Source: Streptomyces sp. YPW6
GTDB lineage: Bacteria; Actinomycetota; Actinomycetes; Streptomycetales; Streptomycetaceae
Direction of reading: 5' to 3'
Length of the DNA stretch: 64,000 nucleotides
NCBI RefSeq assembly: GCF_018866325.1
Contig: NZ_CP076457.1
Location: 2,267,001-2,331,000, forward strand
The notes beneath the pieces were generated by a model. It had not been told where the DNA came from. It did not search any database and saw nothing but the letters and a program-made list of their open reading frames with translations. The translations under genes and the position numbers were made by a program. Shown here piece by piece: positions 17,284 to 25,790 of this stretch; within the stretch, counting starts at the first letter, position 1; every line of letters begins with the position of its first letter.

Positions 17284-17353
17284 CCGAAGAGGCCTTCCGA
17301 AGAGGCCCTACGGAAGGGGCCTTCCGGAGGGTCTCTTCGGAAGGCCCCTTCGG
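17284..17353. repeat. long imperfect palindrome of GGCCTTCCG units
   Basis: A 21-base arm near 17284-17304 can pair with one near 17333-17353 with one mismatch; between them is another small palindrome (GGAAGGGGCCTTCC). The region is built of alternating CCGAAGAGGCC and GGAAGGGGCC units. Confidence 0.7.
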
Positions 17354-17434
17354 AACGTGCCGGCCGGAGGTGTCCCGAACGCCGGGCGGACTGCCGACGG
17401 CATCCCCGGCCGGCTGGTCGTCGGTCGTCGGCAG

Positions 17435-18220
17435 TTACCGCCCGACCTCCTTGGTGACCAGCATCACCGCTTCCTCCACGTCGTCCGTCACGTGGAAGAG
17501 CACCAGGTCCTTCTCCGACGCCTTGCCCTGGGCCACCACCGTGTCGCGGAGCCAGTCGACCAGGCCGCCCCAGTACGCCGTGCCGAACAGGACGATCGGG
17601 AAGCGGGTGACCTTGCCGGTCTGGACGAGCGTCAGGGCCTCGAAGAGTTCGTCGAGAGTGCCGAGGCCGCCGGGCAGGACCACGAAGCCCTGGGCGTACT
17701 TCACGAACATCGTCTTGCGGACGAAGAAGTAGCGGAAGTTGACGCCGATGTCGACGTGCGGGTTGAGGCCCGACTCGAAGGGCAGCTCGATGCCGAGGCC
17801 GACCGAGACGCCCCTGGCCTCCCTGGCTCCCTTGTTGGCCGCCTCCATCGCGCCCGGCCCGCCGCCGGTGATCACCGCGAAGCCCGCGTCGACCAGGGCC
17901 TTGCCGATCGCCACCCCGGCCTCGTACTCCGGCGATCCGGCGGGGGTGCGGGCCGAGCCGAAGACGCTGATCGCGCTCGGCAGTTCGGCGAGCGCGCCGA
18001 AGCCCTCGACGAACTCCGACTGGATGCGCATCACCCGCCAGGGGTCGGTGTGCACCCACTCGGAATCGCCCTCGGAGTCCAGGAGCCGCTGATCGGTCGT
18101 GCCGGGCTGGACCTGCTCCCTGCGGCGCAGGACGGGGCCCAGCCACTGTTCTCCGGGGCTCACGGCGCCCTCGGGGACCTCCGCACCCTCGGGGATCCGT
18201 GCGTCTTCGGCGTTGCCCAT
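17435..18220 (-). CDS. LOG-family protein (TIGR00730 Rossmann fold)
   Basis: 261 residues from ATG 18218-18220 (MGNAEDARIPEG) behind GGAGCGG; a longer open frame upstream is not coding. It has the two family signatures GGGPGAMEAANKGA and PGGLGTLDELFE, which form the nucleotide pocket and active site of LONELY GUY-type phosphoribohydrolases that release cytokinins or other purine bases from nucleoside monophosphates. The N-terminal 60 residues are an actinobacterial extension. It is downstream of dapE on the same strand (about 130 bp), as in mycobacteria. Confidence 0.88.
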   Translation of the reverse strand: MGNAEDARIPEGAEVPEGAVSPGEQWLGPVLRRREQVQPGTTDQRLLDSEGDSEWVHTDPWRVMRIQSEFVEGFGALAELPSAISVFGSARTPAGSPEYEAGVAIGKALVDAGFAVITGGGPGAMEAANKGAREARGVSVGLGIELPFESGLNPHVDIGVNFRYFFVRKTMFVKYAQGFVVLPGGLGTLDELFEALTLVQTGKVTRFPIVLFGTAYWGGLVDWLRDTVVAQGKASEKDLVLFHVTDDVEEAVMLVTKEVGR

Positions 18221-18351
18221 GTTCCGCTCCCTCCACCGACCTGCTTCGTGCCGGGTCGTCATGGTCGTGCTGCGTGCGGCCAGCGTAGATCGGCGGAGGT
18301 TACGGAGGGGGGAATGTCGTGCGTCCACACGGTCGCCCGCCGGCCGGAAGG

Positions 18352-19431
18352 TCAGCCGGTCAGCCAGGCCCGGAGGCGGTTCTCGCAGTGGGTGATCTTC
18401 TCGACGGCCACGTGTTCGTCGCGCTTGTGGGCGTACATCGGGTCGCCGGGTCCGTAGTTCACCGCGGGCACGCCCAGCGCGCCGAAGCGGGAGACGTCGG
18501 TCCAGCCGAACTTGGGCCGGGCCGTGCCTCCGACGGCGGTCATGAACGCCTGGGCCGCGGGGTGGGCGAGGCCGGGCATGGCGGCGCCGGAGTGGTCGTC
18601 GACGACGATCTCGGCCACGCCGCAGTCGGCGAAGACCTCGCGGACGTGGGCGAGGGCCTCCTCCTCGGTGCGGTCGGGGGCGTAGCGGTAGTTGACGACG
18701 ACGGTGCAGGCGTCCGGGATGACGTTGGTGGCGACGCCGCCCTCGATGCCGACCGCGTTGAGTCCCTCGCGGTATTCGAGGCCGTCGATGACGGGGCGGC
18801 GGGGCTCGTACGCGGCGAGGGCGGCCAGGATCGGGGCGGCCGCGTGGACCGCGTTGGACCCCATCCAGCCGCGCGCGGAGTGGGCCCGCTCCCCCGTCGT
18901 CCGCAGGTGGACCCGCAGGGTGCCCTGGCAGCCGCCCTCGACCTCGCCGTCGGAGGGCTCCAGCAGAACGGCGAAGTCTCCGGCGAGCCACTCGGGGTGC
19001 GCGTCGGCGATGTGGCCGAGGCCGTTGAGGTGGGCGGCCACCTCTTCGTTGTCGTAGAAGATGAAGGTCAGGTCGCGGTTGGGCTCGGGGACCGTCGCGG
19101 CGATCCGGAGCTGGACGGCGACGCCGGACTTCATGTCGGAGGTGCCGCAGCCCCAGAGGACGCCGTTCTCGTCGAGGCGGGAGGGGACGTTGTCGGCGAT
19201 CGGCACCGTGTCGATGTGCCCGGCGAGGACGACGCGTTCGGCGCGGCCCAGGTTCGTGCGGGCGACGACGTTGTTGCCGTGCCGGTCGACGGTGAGGTGC
19301 GGCAGAGCGCGCAGGGCCGATTCGATCGCGTCCGCGAGGGCCTTCTCCTCCCCGCTGACCGAGGGGAGGTCGACGAGCCGGGCGGTGAGCGCCGGTCCGT
19401 CCAGGGTGAGGTCAAGGATGCTGTCGGCCAT
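18352..19431 (-). CDS. dapE: succinyl-diaminopimelate desuccinylase
   Basis: 359 residues from ATG 19429-19431 (MADSILDLTL). It hydrolyses N-succinyl-LL-diaminopimelate in lysine and peptidoglycan synthesis. M20 peptidase motifs are present: GHIDTVP with the first metal ligands, WGCGTSDMKSG with the bridging Asp, YDNEEV with the catalytic and ligand glutamates, and EPSDG. The TARPKFGWTDVSRF and AHKRDEHV segments near the end are typical of actinobacterial DapE. dapC, the preceding step's aminotransferase, is 1.8 kb away. Confidence 0.94.
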   Translation of the reverse strand: MADSILDLTLDGPALTARLVDLPSVSGEEKALADAIESALRALPHLTVDRHGNNVVARTNLGRAERVVLAGHIDTVPIADNVPSRLDENGVLWGCGTSDMKSGVAVQLRIAATVPEPNRDLTFIFYDNEEVAAHLNGLGHIADAHPEWLAGDFAVLLEPSDGEVEGGCQGTLRVHLRTTGERAHSARGWMGSNAVHAAAPILAALAAYEPRRPVIDGLEYREGLNAVGIEGGVATNVIPDACTVVVNYRYAPDRTEEEALAHVREVFADCGVAEIVVDDHSGAAMPGLAHPAAQAFMTAVGGTARPKFGWTDVSRFGALGVPAVNYGPGDPMYAHKRDEHVAVEKITHCENRLRAWLTG

Positions 19432-19492
19432 GGACCCGACCCTAAGCGACAGGGGTAGCGGCCCCGCCCGGCCCCTCCAGTACGGTGGGCCC

Positions 19493-20416
19493 GTGTCCAG
19501 GACAGCCAGCCCTCGCCGACGACGCCTCTTCCGCTCCGGGGTCGCCTTCGCCGTGCTCGCGGCGCTGGGCGGATATCTGGTCGTGCAGTACGACTCCTCC
19601 GGCTCGAACCCGCCGCGCTGTGTGGTGGAGGCGAAGGACGGGGACGAGGGTGAGACCCAGCGGTACGAGATGAGCCTGGCCCAGGCCGTGAACGCGGCGA
19701 CGATCTCCGCGGTCGGCACCACGCGGGGCATGCCGGAGCGGGCGGTGACGATCGCGCTGGCGACCGCGCTCCAGGAGTCCACGCTCCGCAACATCGACTA
19801 CGGGGACCGGGACTCGCTGGGGCTCTTCCAGCAGCGGCCCTCGCAGGGGTGGGGGACGCCCGCGCAGCTCATGGACCCGGTCTACGCCGCCGGTGAGTTC
19901 TACGACCACCTCGCCGAGGTCCCGGGCTACTCCCGGCTGCCGCTGACCGTGGCCGCGCAGCGCGTGCAGCGCAGCGGGTTCCCGCAGGCGTACGCGAAGC
20001 ACGAGCCGGATGCCGCGCTCCTCGCGGCGGCGCTGACCGGGCGCAGGCCGGCCTCGCTGAACTGCACCCCGTCGACCGCCACGGCGAAGGGCCCGGGGGA
20101 TGCCGGGCGGGTGCGGGCCGCTTTGGTGCGGGCCTTCGGCAAGGACGTGCTGCCCGCCGCGAAGACCGCGGGCAGCTCCGCCGCCTCGACCGTCTCGGTG
20201 CCCGTCCCGGCGGCCTCTTCGCGGACCGAGGACAAGGCCTCGCCGCGGCGCGGCTGGGAGCTGGCGCACTGGGCCGTGGCGCAGTCCGAGGCGCTGCGGA
20301 TCGAGCGCGTGCGCTATGCCGGCCAGGTCTGGGACGCCGCTTCGGGCTGGCGGACGGAACGCGCGAAGGACGAGGAATCGGGCGCGACCGCGGTCAGGAT
20401 CCAGGTCGTTCAGTAG
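19493..20416 (+). CDS. membrane-anchored lysozyme-like protein
   Basis: 307 residues starting with GTG 19493; TACGGT at 19481-19486 is 6 bases upstream, so the mRNA is probably leaderless. A basic N terminus and one helix (SGVAFAVLAALGGYLVV) anchor it outside the membrane. The domain that follows (ALATALQESTLRNIDYGDRD, then SLGLFQQRPSQGWG) has the Glu and the GLFQ/RPSQGWG features of lysozyme-like transglycosylases. Annotation pipelines sometimes call relatives heavy metal transporters, which the sequence does not support. It is divergent from dapE with 61 bp between. Confidence 0.7.
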   Translation: MSRTASPRRRRLFRSGVAFAVLAALGGYLVVQYDSSGSNPPRCVVEAKDGDEGETQRYEMSLAQAVNAATISAVGTTRGMPERAVTIALATALQESTLRNIDYGDRDSLGLFQQRPSQGWGTPAQLMDPVYAAGEFYDHLAEVPGYSRLPLTVAAQRVQRSGFPQAYAKHEPDAALLAAALTGRRPASLNCTPSTATAKGPGDAGRVRAALVRAFGKDVLPAAKTAGSSAASTVSVPVPAASSRTEDKASPRRGWELAHWAVAQSEALRIERVRYAGQVWDAASGWRTERAKDEESGATAVRIQVVQ

Positions 20417-20559
20417 TACGCCCCGTCACTCGTACGGGCCAAGGAGCCCGGTCGGCCACGCCCTTTCGGCGCGACTCCTCGCCTCCGTGCCCGTCTGCAC
20501 CGATCCCCTTGCCCCACAAGGGAAGTGACGGTTCATCGGGTCCCGGCGGTATGGATTAT

Positions 20560-20587
20560 TTGCCCGGGTTCTTCCGCTGCGGATAAT
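20560..20587 (+). promoter_or_regulatory. promoter of the secreted small protein
   Basis: TTGCCC (20560-20565) and GATAAT (20582-20587) with 16 bases between; expected start near 20594, about 112 bases before the ATG at 20707. The area around it is unusually AT-rich for this genome. Confidence 0.5.
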
Positions 20588-20706
20588 CGGACGCATTACT
20601 CAGTCTTTACCTTGGTCCGCCGCAACCTCCCCCTCCCCCGCAGCGGTTGTCAGTGCGTCCGATCACCGGACAGACAGATTCGTGCACAACCCGCTGAAGG
20701 AGCATC

Positions 20707-21144
20707 ATGTCCCTCCCCCTGACCCGTCGGATCGCTCGTGCCGCGCTGCTGATCGCCGCTGGCGCGACCCCCGTGGTCGGTGCGGCCGGCGCCGCGAGCG
20801 CCGCAGATCTCCCGGCGGCCCCGGAGCTGGGCGGCCTGACCGCACTGGACGGCGCGAACGTCGGCAACACCCTGGACAGCACCGCCCAGCAGGGCACCCA
20901 GGCCGCCGGGGAGACCGGCGGCCGGCTCGTCGGCACCGCGCTCCCGGCGGCGGGCGAGACCGCCGGCACGTCCGCCAAGGTCGCCGTGCCCGCCGCCCAG
21001 GAGACCGCCGGCCAGGCCGCGGGCAACGCGGGCGAGGCCGTCGGCGGGGTGACCGAGGCCGCCGGCGGCGGGCTGCCGACCGACGGTCTCGGCGGCGGGC
21101 TGCCCACCGACGGCCTGCCGCTGAACGGCCTGCCGATCGGCTGA
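20707..21144 (+). CDS. secreted Ala/Gly-rich small protein
   Basis: 145 residues behind GAAGGAG. A clear Sec signal peptide (MSLPLTRRIARAALLI, then cleavage after AASAAD at about 33) is followed by a low-complexity chain with ETAG-type repeats (QETAGQAAG, GETAGTSAK) and a C terminus of GLPTDGLGGGLPTDG. It has a strong housekeeping-like promoter and its own very stable terminator, so it is probably well expressed on its own. Relatives are sometimes labelled ATP-binding proteins without evidence. A cell-surface role is likely. Confidence 0.72.
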   Translation: MSLPLTRRIARAALLIAAGATPVVGAAGAASAADLPAAPELGGLTALDGANVGNTLDSTAQQGTQAAGETGGRLVGTALPAAGETAGTSAKVAVPAAQETAGQAAGNAGEAVGGVTEAAGGGLPTDGLGGGLPTDGLPLNGLPIG

Positions 21145-21154
21145 CCGGCTCACG

Positions 21155-21206
21155 CACACGCGGGAGGGCCTGAGGGGTGCGCACCCCTCAGGCCCTCCCG
21201 CGTGTG
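21155..21206. terminator. bidirectional terminator
   Basis: A perfect 26-bp inverted repeat (21155-21180 with 21181-21206) between the stops of the secreted protein gene and dapC. Confidence 0.88.
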
Positions 21207-21228
21207 CCGCACGTGCCTGACGCAGGGG

Positions 21229-22323
21229 TCAGGACAGGCGCTTGACCGCCGCCGCCACCCGCTCGTCCGTGGCGGTGAACGCCACCCGGACGAAGCTCGC
21301 GCCGGCCGGACCGTAGAAGTCGCCGGGCGCGACCAGGATGCCCCGCTCCGCGAGGTACGCCACGGTGTCCCAGCACGGCTCGTCGCGGGTGGCCCACAGG
21401 TAGAGGCTGGCCTCGCTGTGCTCGATGCGGAAGCCGTGCGCCTCCAGGGCCGTCCGCAGAGCGAGGCGCCGGTCGGCGTACCGGGCGCGCTGTTCGGAGA
21501 CGTGCACGTCGTCGCCGAGGGCGGCGACGGTGGCCGCCTGGACGGGGGCGGCCGTCATCATCCCGCCGTGCTTGCGGATCAGCAGCAGCTCACCGAGGAC
21601 GGCCGCGTCGCCCGCGATGAACGCGGCCCGGTATCCGGCCAGGTTGGAGCGCTTGGAGAGGGAATGGACGGCCACGATGCCGTCGTAGTGGCCGCCGCAG
21701 ACGTCCGGGTGGAGGACCGAGACCGGTTCGGCGTCCCAGCCCAGCTCCAGGTAGCACTCGTCGCTGAAGACGAGGACACCGTGCTCGCGCGCCCAGGCGA
21801 CGATCCTGGTCAGCTCGTCCTTGGCCAGCACCTTGCCGGTGGGGTTGGACGGCGAGTTCAGCCAGAGCAGCTTCAGCCCCGCCGGGTCCAGCTCCGTGGG
21901 GTCGTCGTAGACGACGGGCTCCGCGCCGCAGAGCCGGGCGCCGACCTCGTACGTCGGGTAGGCGAGCCGGGGATAGGCCACCTTGTCGCCCGCGCCGAGC
22001 CCGAGCTGCGTCGGCAGCCAGGCCACCAGCTCCTTGGAGCCGACGACCGGCAGCACGTTGGCGTGGGTGACGCCGACCGCGCCGAGGCGGCGCTCCGCCC
22101 AGCCGGTGAGCGCGTCCCGCAGGGCCTCGGTGCCCCACACCGTCGGATAGCCGGGGCTGTCCGCGGCGGCGACCAGCGCCCGCTGGATCAGCTCGGGGAC
22201 CGGGTCGACCGGGGTGCCGACCGACAGGTCCACGATGCCGTCCGGATGGGCCTGGGCCGTCGCCTTGAAGGGCGCGAGCTTGTCCCAGGGGAAGACGGGG
22301 AGGCGGGAGGAGACTGCGGACAC
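21229..22323 (-). CDS. dapC: succinyldiaminopimelate transaminase
   Basis: 364 residues, GTG start at 22321-22323. A PLP-dependent class I aminotransferase: the PLP lysine is in HSLSKRSNLAGYR, with NSPSNPTGKV and FSDECYLELGW upstream and a C-terminal FVRVAFTATDERV. It converts succinyl-2-amino-6-oxopimelate to succinyl-diaminopimelate; in actinobacteria the same family can also transaminate prephenate. It is followed upstream by a ferredoxin gene on the same strand (180 bp gap), an arrangement shared with mycobacteria (fdxC-dapC). Confidence 0.92.
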   Translation of the reverse strand: MSAVSSRLPVFPWDKLAPFKATAQAHPDGIVDLSVGTPVDPVPELIQRALVAAADSPGYPTVWGTEALRDALTGWAERRLGAVGVTHANVLPVVGSKELVAWLPTQLGLGAGDKVAYPRLAYPTYEVGARLCGAEPVVYDDPTELDPAGLKLLWLNSPSNPTGKVLAKDELTRIVAWAREHGVLVFSDECYLELGWDAEPVSVLHPDVCGGHYDGIVAVHSLSKRSNLAGYRAAFIAGDAAVLGELLLIRKHGGMMTAAPVQAATVAALGDDVHVSEQRARYADRRLALRTALEAHGFRIEHSEASLYLWATRDEPCWDTVAYLAERGILVAPGDFYGPAGASFVRVAFTATDERVAAAVKRLS

Positions 22324-22502
22324 GGGGCTCTGCTTTCTCGGGGCGTTCCCGGGCTGTTCGGGTACGGACGCTTCAGGTCGGGGACCGGCGCGCTACGGGC
22401 CGGGGACCGGCGGCGCCGGCCCCCGTGCGGGGACCGGGAAACGGCTCGGCCCCGCACGGGGACGAGCCGTACGGGACCGGGCTGCGCGCGGGGTGCCGCC
22501 GC

Positions 22503-22823
22503 TTACTGGTTCTGCGGCGGCAGTCCGGCGATGAACGCGTGGTCGCGCTCGATGAGCCCGAGCTTGGAAGCACCGCCGGGCGAGCCGAGGTCGTCGAAGA
22601 ACTCGACGTTGGCCTTGTAGTAGTCCTTCCACTCCTCCGGGGTGTCGTCCTCGTAGAAGATGGCCTCGACCGGGCACACCGGCTCACAGGCTCCACAGTC
22701 GACGCACTCGTCCGGGTGGATGTACAAGGACCGCTGGCCCTCGTAGATGCAGTCGACGGGGCATTCTTCGATGCAGGCCTTGTCCTTCACGTCGACACAA
22801 GGCTGCGCGATGACGTAGGTCAC
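22503..22823 (-). CDS. fdxA: 7Fe ferredoxin
   Basis: 106 residues, GTG start. Two cluster motifs: C-x7-C-x3-CP (CVDVKDKACIEECP) for the 3Fe-4S cluster and C-x2-C-x2-C-x3-CP (CVDCGACEPVCP) for the 4Fe-4S cluster, followed by the usual acidic C-terminal extension. A cytoplasmic electron carrier. The family usually serves P450s or oxidoreductases; no partner is visible next to it. Confidence 0.93.
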   Translation of the reverse strand: MTYVIAQPCVDVKDKACIEECPVDCIYEGQRSLYIHPDECVDCGACEPVCPVEAIFYEDDTPEEWKDYYKANVEFFDDLGSPGGASKLGLIERDHAFIAGLPPQNQ

Positions 22824-22890
22824 GCTGTCGTTCCTCCTCGGTAGGGCGTTGGCTCTCGCGCGGGAGCGCGGCGTCGTCGATGCCCGCCCC

Positions 22891-22896
22891 TAGTAT
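22891..22896 (+). promoter_or_regulatory. -10 box of the GNAT gene
   Basis: TAGTAT, 44 bases before the GTG start at 22941, with no recognisable -35 box. Confidence 0.35.
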
Positions 22897-22940
22897 CTCC
22901 GTTCTCGGGCACGATCCGAACAGGAGGGGCGGACAGAGCT

Positions 22941-23936
22941 GTGGAATTCACCATCGGCGGACGGCTGGAAGTCCGCATCACACCCGCTGACGTGGGCAAA
23001 CGCGTGTCCGTGCGACGGCGGACGGACGGCGGGGGCACGGGCGTGGAGTTCACCGACGTGGTCGGCGTGCTCACCTCATGGCAGAGCGGTGTGGTGTCGA
23101 TCACACGAAAGAGCGGGGAATCCGTCCACATCGTGGAATCCTCCCTGGTCGCGGGCAAGGTCGTGCCCGCGGCGCCGGCCCGGCGCCGGGGTCCGGCGGC
23201 GTCCTTCGAGGAGCTGGCGGCCGTCACCGCGCGCGCCTGGCAGCCGGTGGAGAGCGAGGCGCTGGGCGACTGGCGGCTGCGCGCGGCCGGGGGTTTCACC
23301 CGGCGCGCCAACTCCGTCCTGCCGCTGGGCGATCCGGGTCTGCCGCTCGGCGAGGCGTTCGGGCGCGTCCGCCGCTGGTACGGGGAGCGGGACCTGCCCG
23401 CGTACATCCAGACGGCGACCGGGGCCGAGGGCGCGCAGGAGGTCCTGTGCGCGGAGCTGGAACGGCACGGCTGGCGGCGCGAGGTCTCCGCGGAGGTCCG
23501 GATCGCCGCGCTGGCGCCGGTCGGGGACCGGGAGGCGGAGGTGTCCGCGGTCCGTCTGAGCCGGGAGCCGGACGCGGCCTGGCTCGCCCGCTACCAGCGC
23601 TTCTCCACCCCAGGACCGCATGTGCTGCGGGTGCTGGGCAGCGGCCCCTCGGTCTGGTTCGCCTCGGTGCCGGGGAGCGGCGACGCGCCGGACGCGATCG
23701 GGCGGTGCGTCGTGGACGGCCGGTGGGCGGGGTTCATGGCGGTGGAGGTCGCCCCCGCGCAGCGACGGCGCGGACTGGCCACGACGGTGATGACCGCGCT
23801 GGCCCGCCGCGCGCTGGACGAGGGCGCCTCGGCGGCCTGGCTCCAGGTCGAGGAGGACAATGAGGGGGCACGGGCGCTGTACGACGGCATGGGCTTCACG
23901 GACCATCACCGCTACCACCACTACCGCTCGGCGTGA
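22941..23936 (+). CDS. GNAT-family N-acetyltransferase with N-terminal barrel
   Basis: 331 residues, GTG start at 22941 after AGGAGGGGCGG. The first ~75 residues form a small beta-barrel-like domain (GRLEVRITPADVGKRVSVRR); the C-terminal ~100 residues carry the acetyl-CoA motif VEVAPAQRRRGLATTVM and the ALYDGMGFTDHHRYHHYR ending typical of GNAT enzymes. Substrate unknown. It is divergent from fdxA and followed after 64 bp by the SirB1-like gene. Confidence 0.88.
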   Translation: MEFTIGGRLEVRITPADVGKRVSVRRRTDGGGTGVEFTDVVGVLTSWQSGVVSITRKSGESVHIVESSLVAGKVVPAAPARRRGPAASFEELAAVTARAWQPVESEALGDWRLRAAGGFTRRANSVLPLGDPGLPLGEAFGRVRRWYGERDLPAYIQTATGAEGAQEVLCAELERHGWRREVSAEVRIAALAPVGDREAEVSAVRLSREPDAAWLARYQRFSTPGPHVLRVLGSGPSVWFASVPGSGDAPDAIGRCVVDGRWAGFMAVEVAPAQRRRGLATTVMTALARRALDEGASAAWLQVEEDNEGARALYDGMGFTDHHRYHHYRSA

Positions 23937-24000
23937 GGGGCCGCGGGCACGAGGGCCGGGACCGGGGCGGGCACAGGACGAGCAGGGGCGTGGGTCGGAC

Positions 24001-24882
24001 ATGAGCGGGCTGGATTCCGGGGCGGCCGAGCGGCGGCGGCAGTTCGCCGAGGAGGCCCGGTCCGAGCGGCCGGACCTCGCCTTCCTGTGCCTGCTGCTGG
24101 GCGCGGAGGCCGGACCGGTGGGCCCGGCCGAGGTCGTCCCGGTGACGCCGGGGGAGCCCGTCCCCGACCCGTACGGCATGGACGCCGCGCAGATCGAGCT
24201 GGACCGGCTGGCGGGGCTGCTGCCCCACGGCTCCCGCTCCCCCGCCGGCTGGGCCTCGGCCCTGGCCGAACTACTGGGGGAACGCTGCGGATTCGGCGGC
24301 TCGTCGGCCGACTACCAGCGGCTGGACTCCTCGCTCCTCCAGCAGGTGCTGCGGCGCCGCAGGGGCCTGCCGATCCTGCTGTCGGTCGTCTGGATCGAGG
24401 TCGCGAGGCGGGCGGGCGCACCGGTGTACGGGGTGGCGCTGCCCGGACACTTCGTGGTCGGCTTCGGCGACCGGGAGCACCCGGTGCTGGTTGATCCGTT
24501 CGCCGGGGGCGCGCCGCTGACCGGCCAGGACGCGGAGCTGCTGGTCACGGGGGCGACCGGGGCGGCGCTGGAGCCGTCGATGATGGCGCCCGCCCGCCCG
24601 CTGGAGATCGTCCTGCGGATCCTGAACAACATCCGGGCCTGGGCGGCGGCCCGGCCCGAGCGCACGGACGTGGCCCTGTGGGCGGTCGAGCTGTCGCTGC
24701 TCCTGCCGGCACATCCGGCCAGACTCCGCTACGAGCGCGCCCAGCTCCTCGTCCAGCGCGGTGAATTCCTGCGCGGGGCGGCGGAGATGGAGGAATATGC
24801 GGAGATCCTCGCCGGGATCGAACCGACGACGGCCGAGAACATCCGGCGCAAGGCTCACGCGGCGCGCGCCCTGCTGAACTGA
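24001..24882 (+). CDS. SirB1/transglutaminase-like TPR protein
   Basis: 293 residues from ATG 24001 (MSGLDSGAAE). The core segment LQQVLRRRRGLPILLSVVWIEVARRAG and the GVALPGHFVVGF motif with its His are characteristic of the SirB1 transglutaminase-like domain; the C-terminal half contains TPR-like helices (LLPAHPARLRYERAQLLVQRGEFLRG, in part). The family often occurs near protein modification genes but its chemistry is not established. Last core gene before the amf locus. Confidence 0.85.
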   Translation: MSGLDSGAAERRRQFAEEARSERPDLAFLCLLLGAEAGPVGPAEVVPVTPGEPVPDPYGMDAAQIELDRLAGLLPHGSRSPAGWASALAELLGERCGFGGSSADYQRLDSSLLQQVLRRRRGLPILLSVVWIEVARRAGAPVYGVALPGHFVVGFGDREHPVLVDPFAGGAPLTGQDAELLVTGATGAALEPSMMAPARPLEIVLRILNNIRAWAAARPERTDVALWAVELSLLLPAHPARLRYERAQLLVQRGEFLRGAAEMEEYAEILAGIEPTTAENIRRKAHAARALLN

Positions 24883-25184
24883 ATCCGGAGCTTCGAACAG
24901 GAATTCCCCGGATTGACGGGGCCGGGAACCCGTGGATCCGCGGAAATCAGCCTGACGTCACTCGTGCCAGCGCCCTGCCGTAGCGAGACGGATGGGTCCG
25001 TGAGCGATGTGCGCTCCCGGTTTACATCCGAACGCCCCCTTCCGCGCCCAACGGTGGCGATATTCGGCCCGTTCGTCGGCGTACACGAATGCCCATGCGC
25101 TCAACTGGAAACCCGTCACGGGGCGCGCACAGCCCATCGCATTCCGCGTTGGGCGGCCGGGAGAGAAGAGCTGAGGGCAGATTG
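24883..25184. other. amfR upstream region
   Basis: 302 bases without a gene. It holds a near-consensus AdpA site at 25055-25064, a TTGACG at 24913-24918 without a matching -10 box, and the GAGGGCAG ribosome site of amfR. Confidence 0.5.
25055..25064 (+). promoter_or_regulatory. candidate AdpA binding site
   Basis: TGGCGATATT matches the AdpA consensus TGGCSNGWWY in 9 of 10 positions (T for G at position 7), 121 bases before the amfR start. In S. griseus amfR belongs to the AdpA regulon. Confidence 0.4.
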
Positions 25185-25790
25185 ATGACAACCGTGCTGC
25201 TGGTCCACACCGTGCCGTTGTGGCGCGCATCGCTGGCATCGCTCCTCGGCACGGGGCGGGGCATAGAGGTCCGCACCGCCGAGTGCGGCGCGATACGCGC
25301 AGCGGTGAACGGTCGCGGTCCCGATGTGCTGCTCACCGATCTCGACTGTCCGGGCGCGCGGGACGTGCTCGACGAGGTGAAGACGGTCACCGCACCGCAT
25401 GGAGGAACGTATCCGCTCGCCGTGCTCACCCGCAGCGACCAGCCGCGCGGCCTGCGGCGGGCGTACGAGGCGGGAGCTCTCGGCTACATCGACAAGTACC
25501 GTCCCGTGGACGACCTGTCCGAGGTGATGCACAAGCTGGCGGACGGCGGACGGCATATCGACGAATCGCTGGCCTTCAGTCTCCTTCAGGTGGCCGACAT
25601 GCCGTTATCTCCCAGGGAATTGAGTGTGCTCTCGATGGCCGAGGAGGGTGACAACGTGGCCGGGATCGCCGCACGACTGCACCTGACCCCGGGGACCGTC
25701 CGCAATTATCTGGCCGCCGCCATCCGGAAGTCCGGGGCGCGGAACCGGCTGGACGCGATCAGACGGGCGAAGGAGGCGGGGTGGCTGTGA
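25185..25790 (+). CDS. amfR: orphan LuxR-type response regulator AmfR
   Basis: 201 residues from ATG 25185. A receiver-like N-terminal domain (1-120) and a NarL/LuxR helix-turn-helix (about 137-200, LSPRELSVLSMAEEGDNVAG). The receiver keeps the likely phospho-acceptor Asp52 (VLLTDLDCPG) and a Lys in GYIDKYRP, but the acidic pair expected near residues 8-9 is His-Thr, so normal phosphorylation is doubtful. No kinase gene is adjacent. Codon 141 is TTA (25605-25607), so translation should need the bldA tRNA. It activates the amf operon in relatives. Its last 32 bases overlap the end of the convergent amfA. Confidence 0.9.
   Translation: MTTVLLVHTVPLWRASLASLLGTGRGIEVRTAECGAIRAAVNGRGPDVLLTDLDCPGARDVLDEVKTVTAPHGGTYPLAVLTRSDQPRGLRRAYEAGALGYIDKYRPVDDLSEVMHKLADGGRHIDESLAFSLLQVADMPLSPRELSVLSMAEEGDNVAGIAARLHLTPGTVRNYLAAAIRKSGARNRLDAIRRAKEAGWL

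Larger units (their letters stand above)
17110..17434. other. repeat-rich convergent intergenic region
   Basis: 325 bases between convergent folP2 and the LOG gene. No gene; it is filled with direct repeats, a terminator hairpin and a long imperfect palindrome, described separately. Confidence 0.7.

Noticed and set aside
18319..19458. Open frame on the plus strand opposite dapE
   Set aside because: Antisense shadow of a complete, motif-bearing dapE.
19493..20416. Heavy metal transporter label for this family
   Set aside because: Only one membrane helix and a lysozyme-like domain; nothing resembles a metal transporter.
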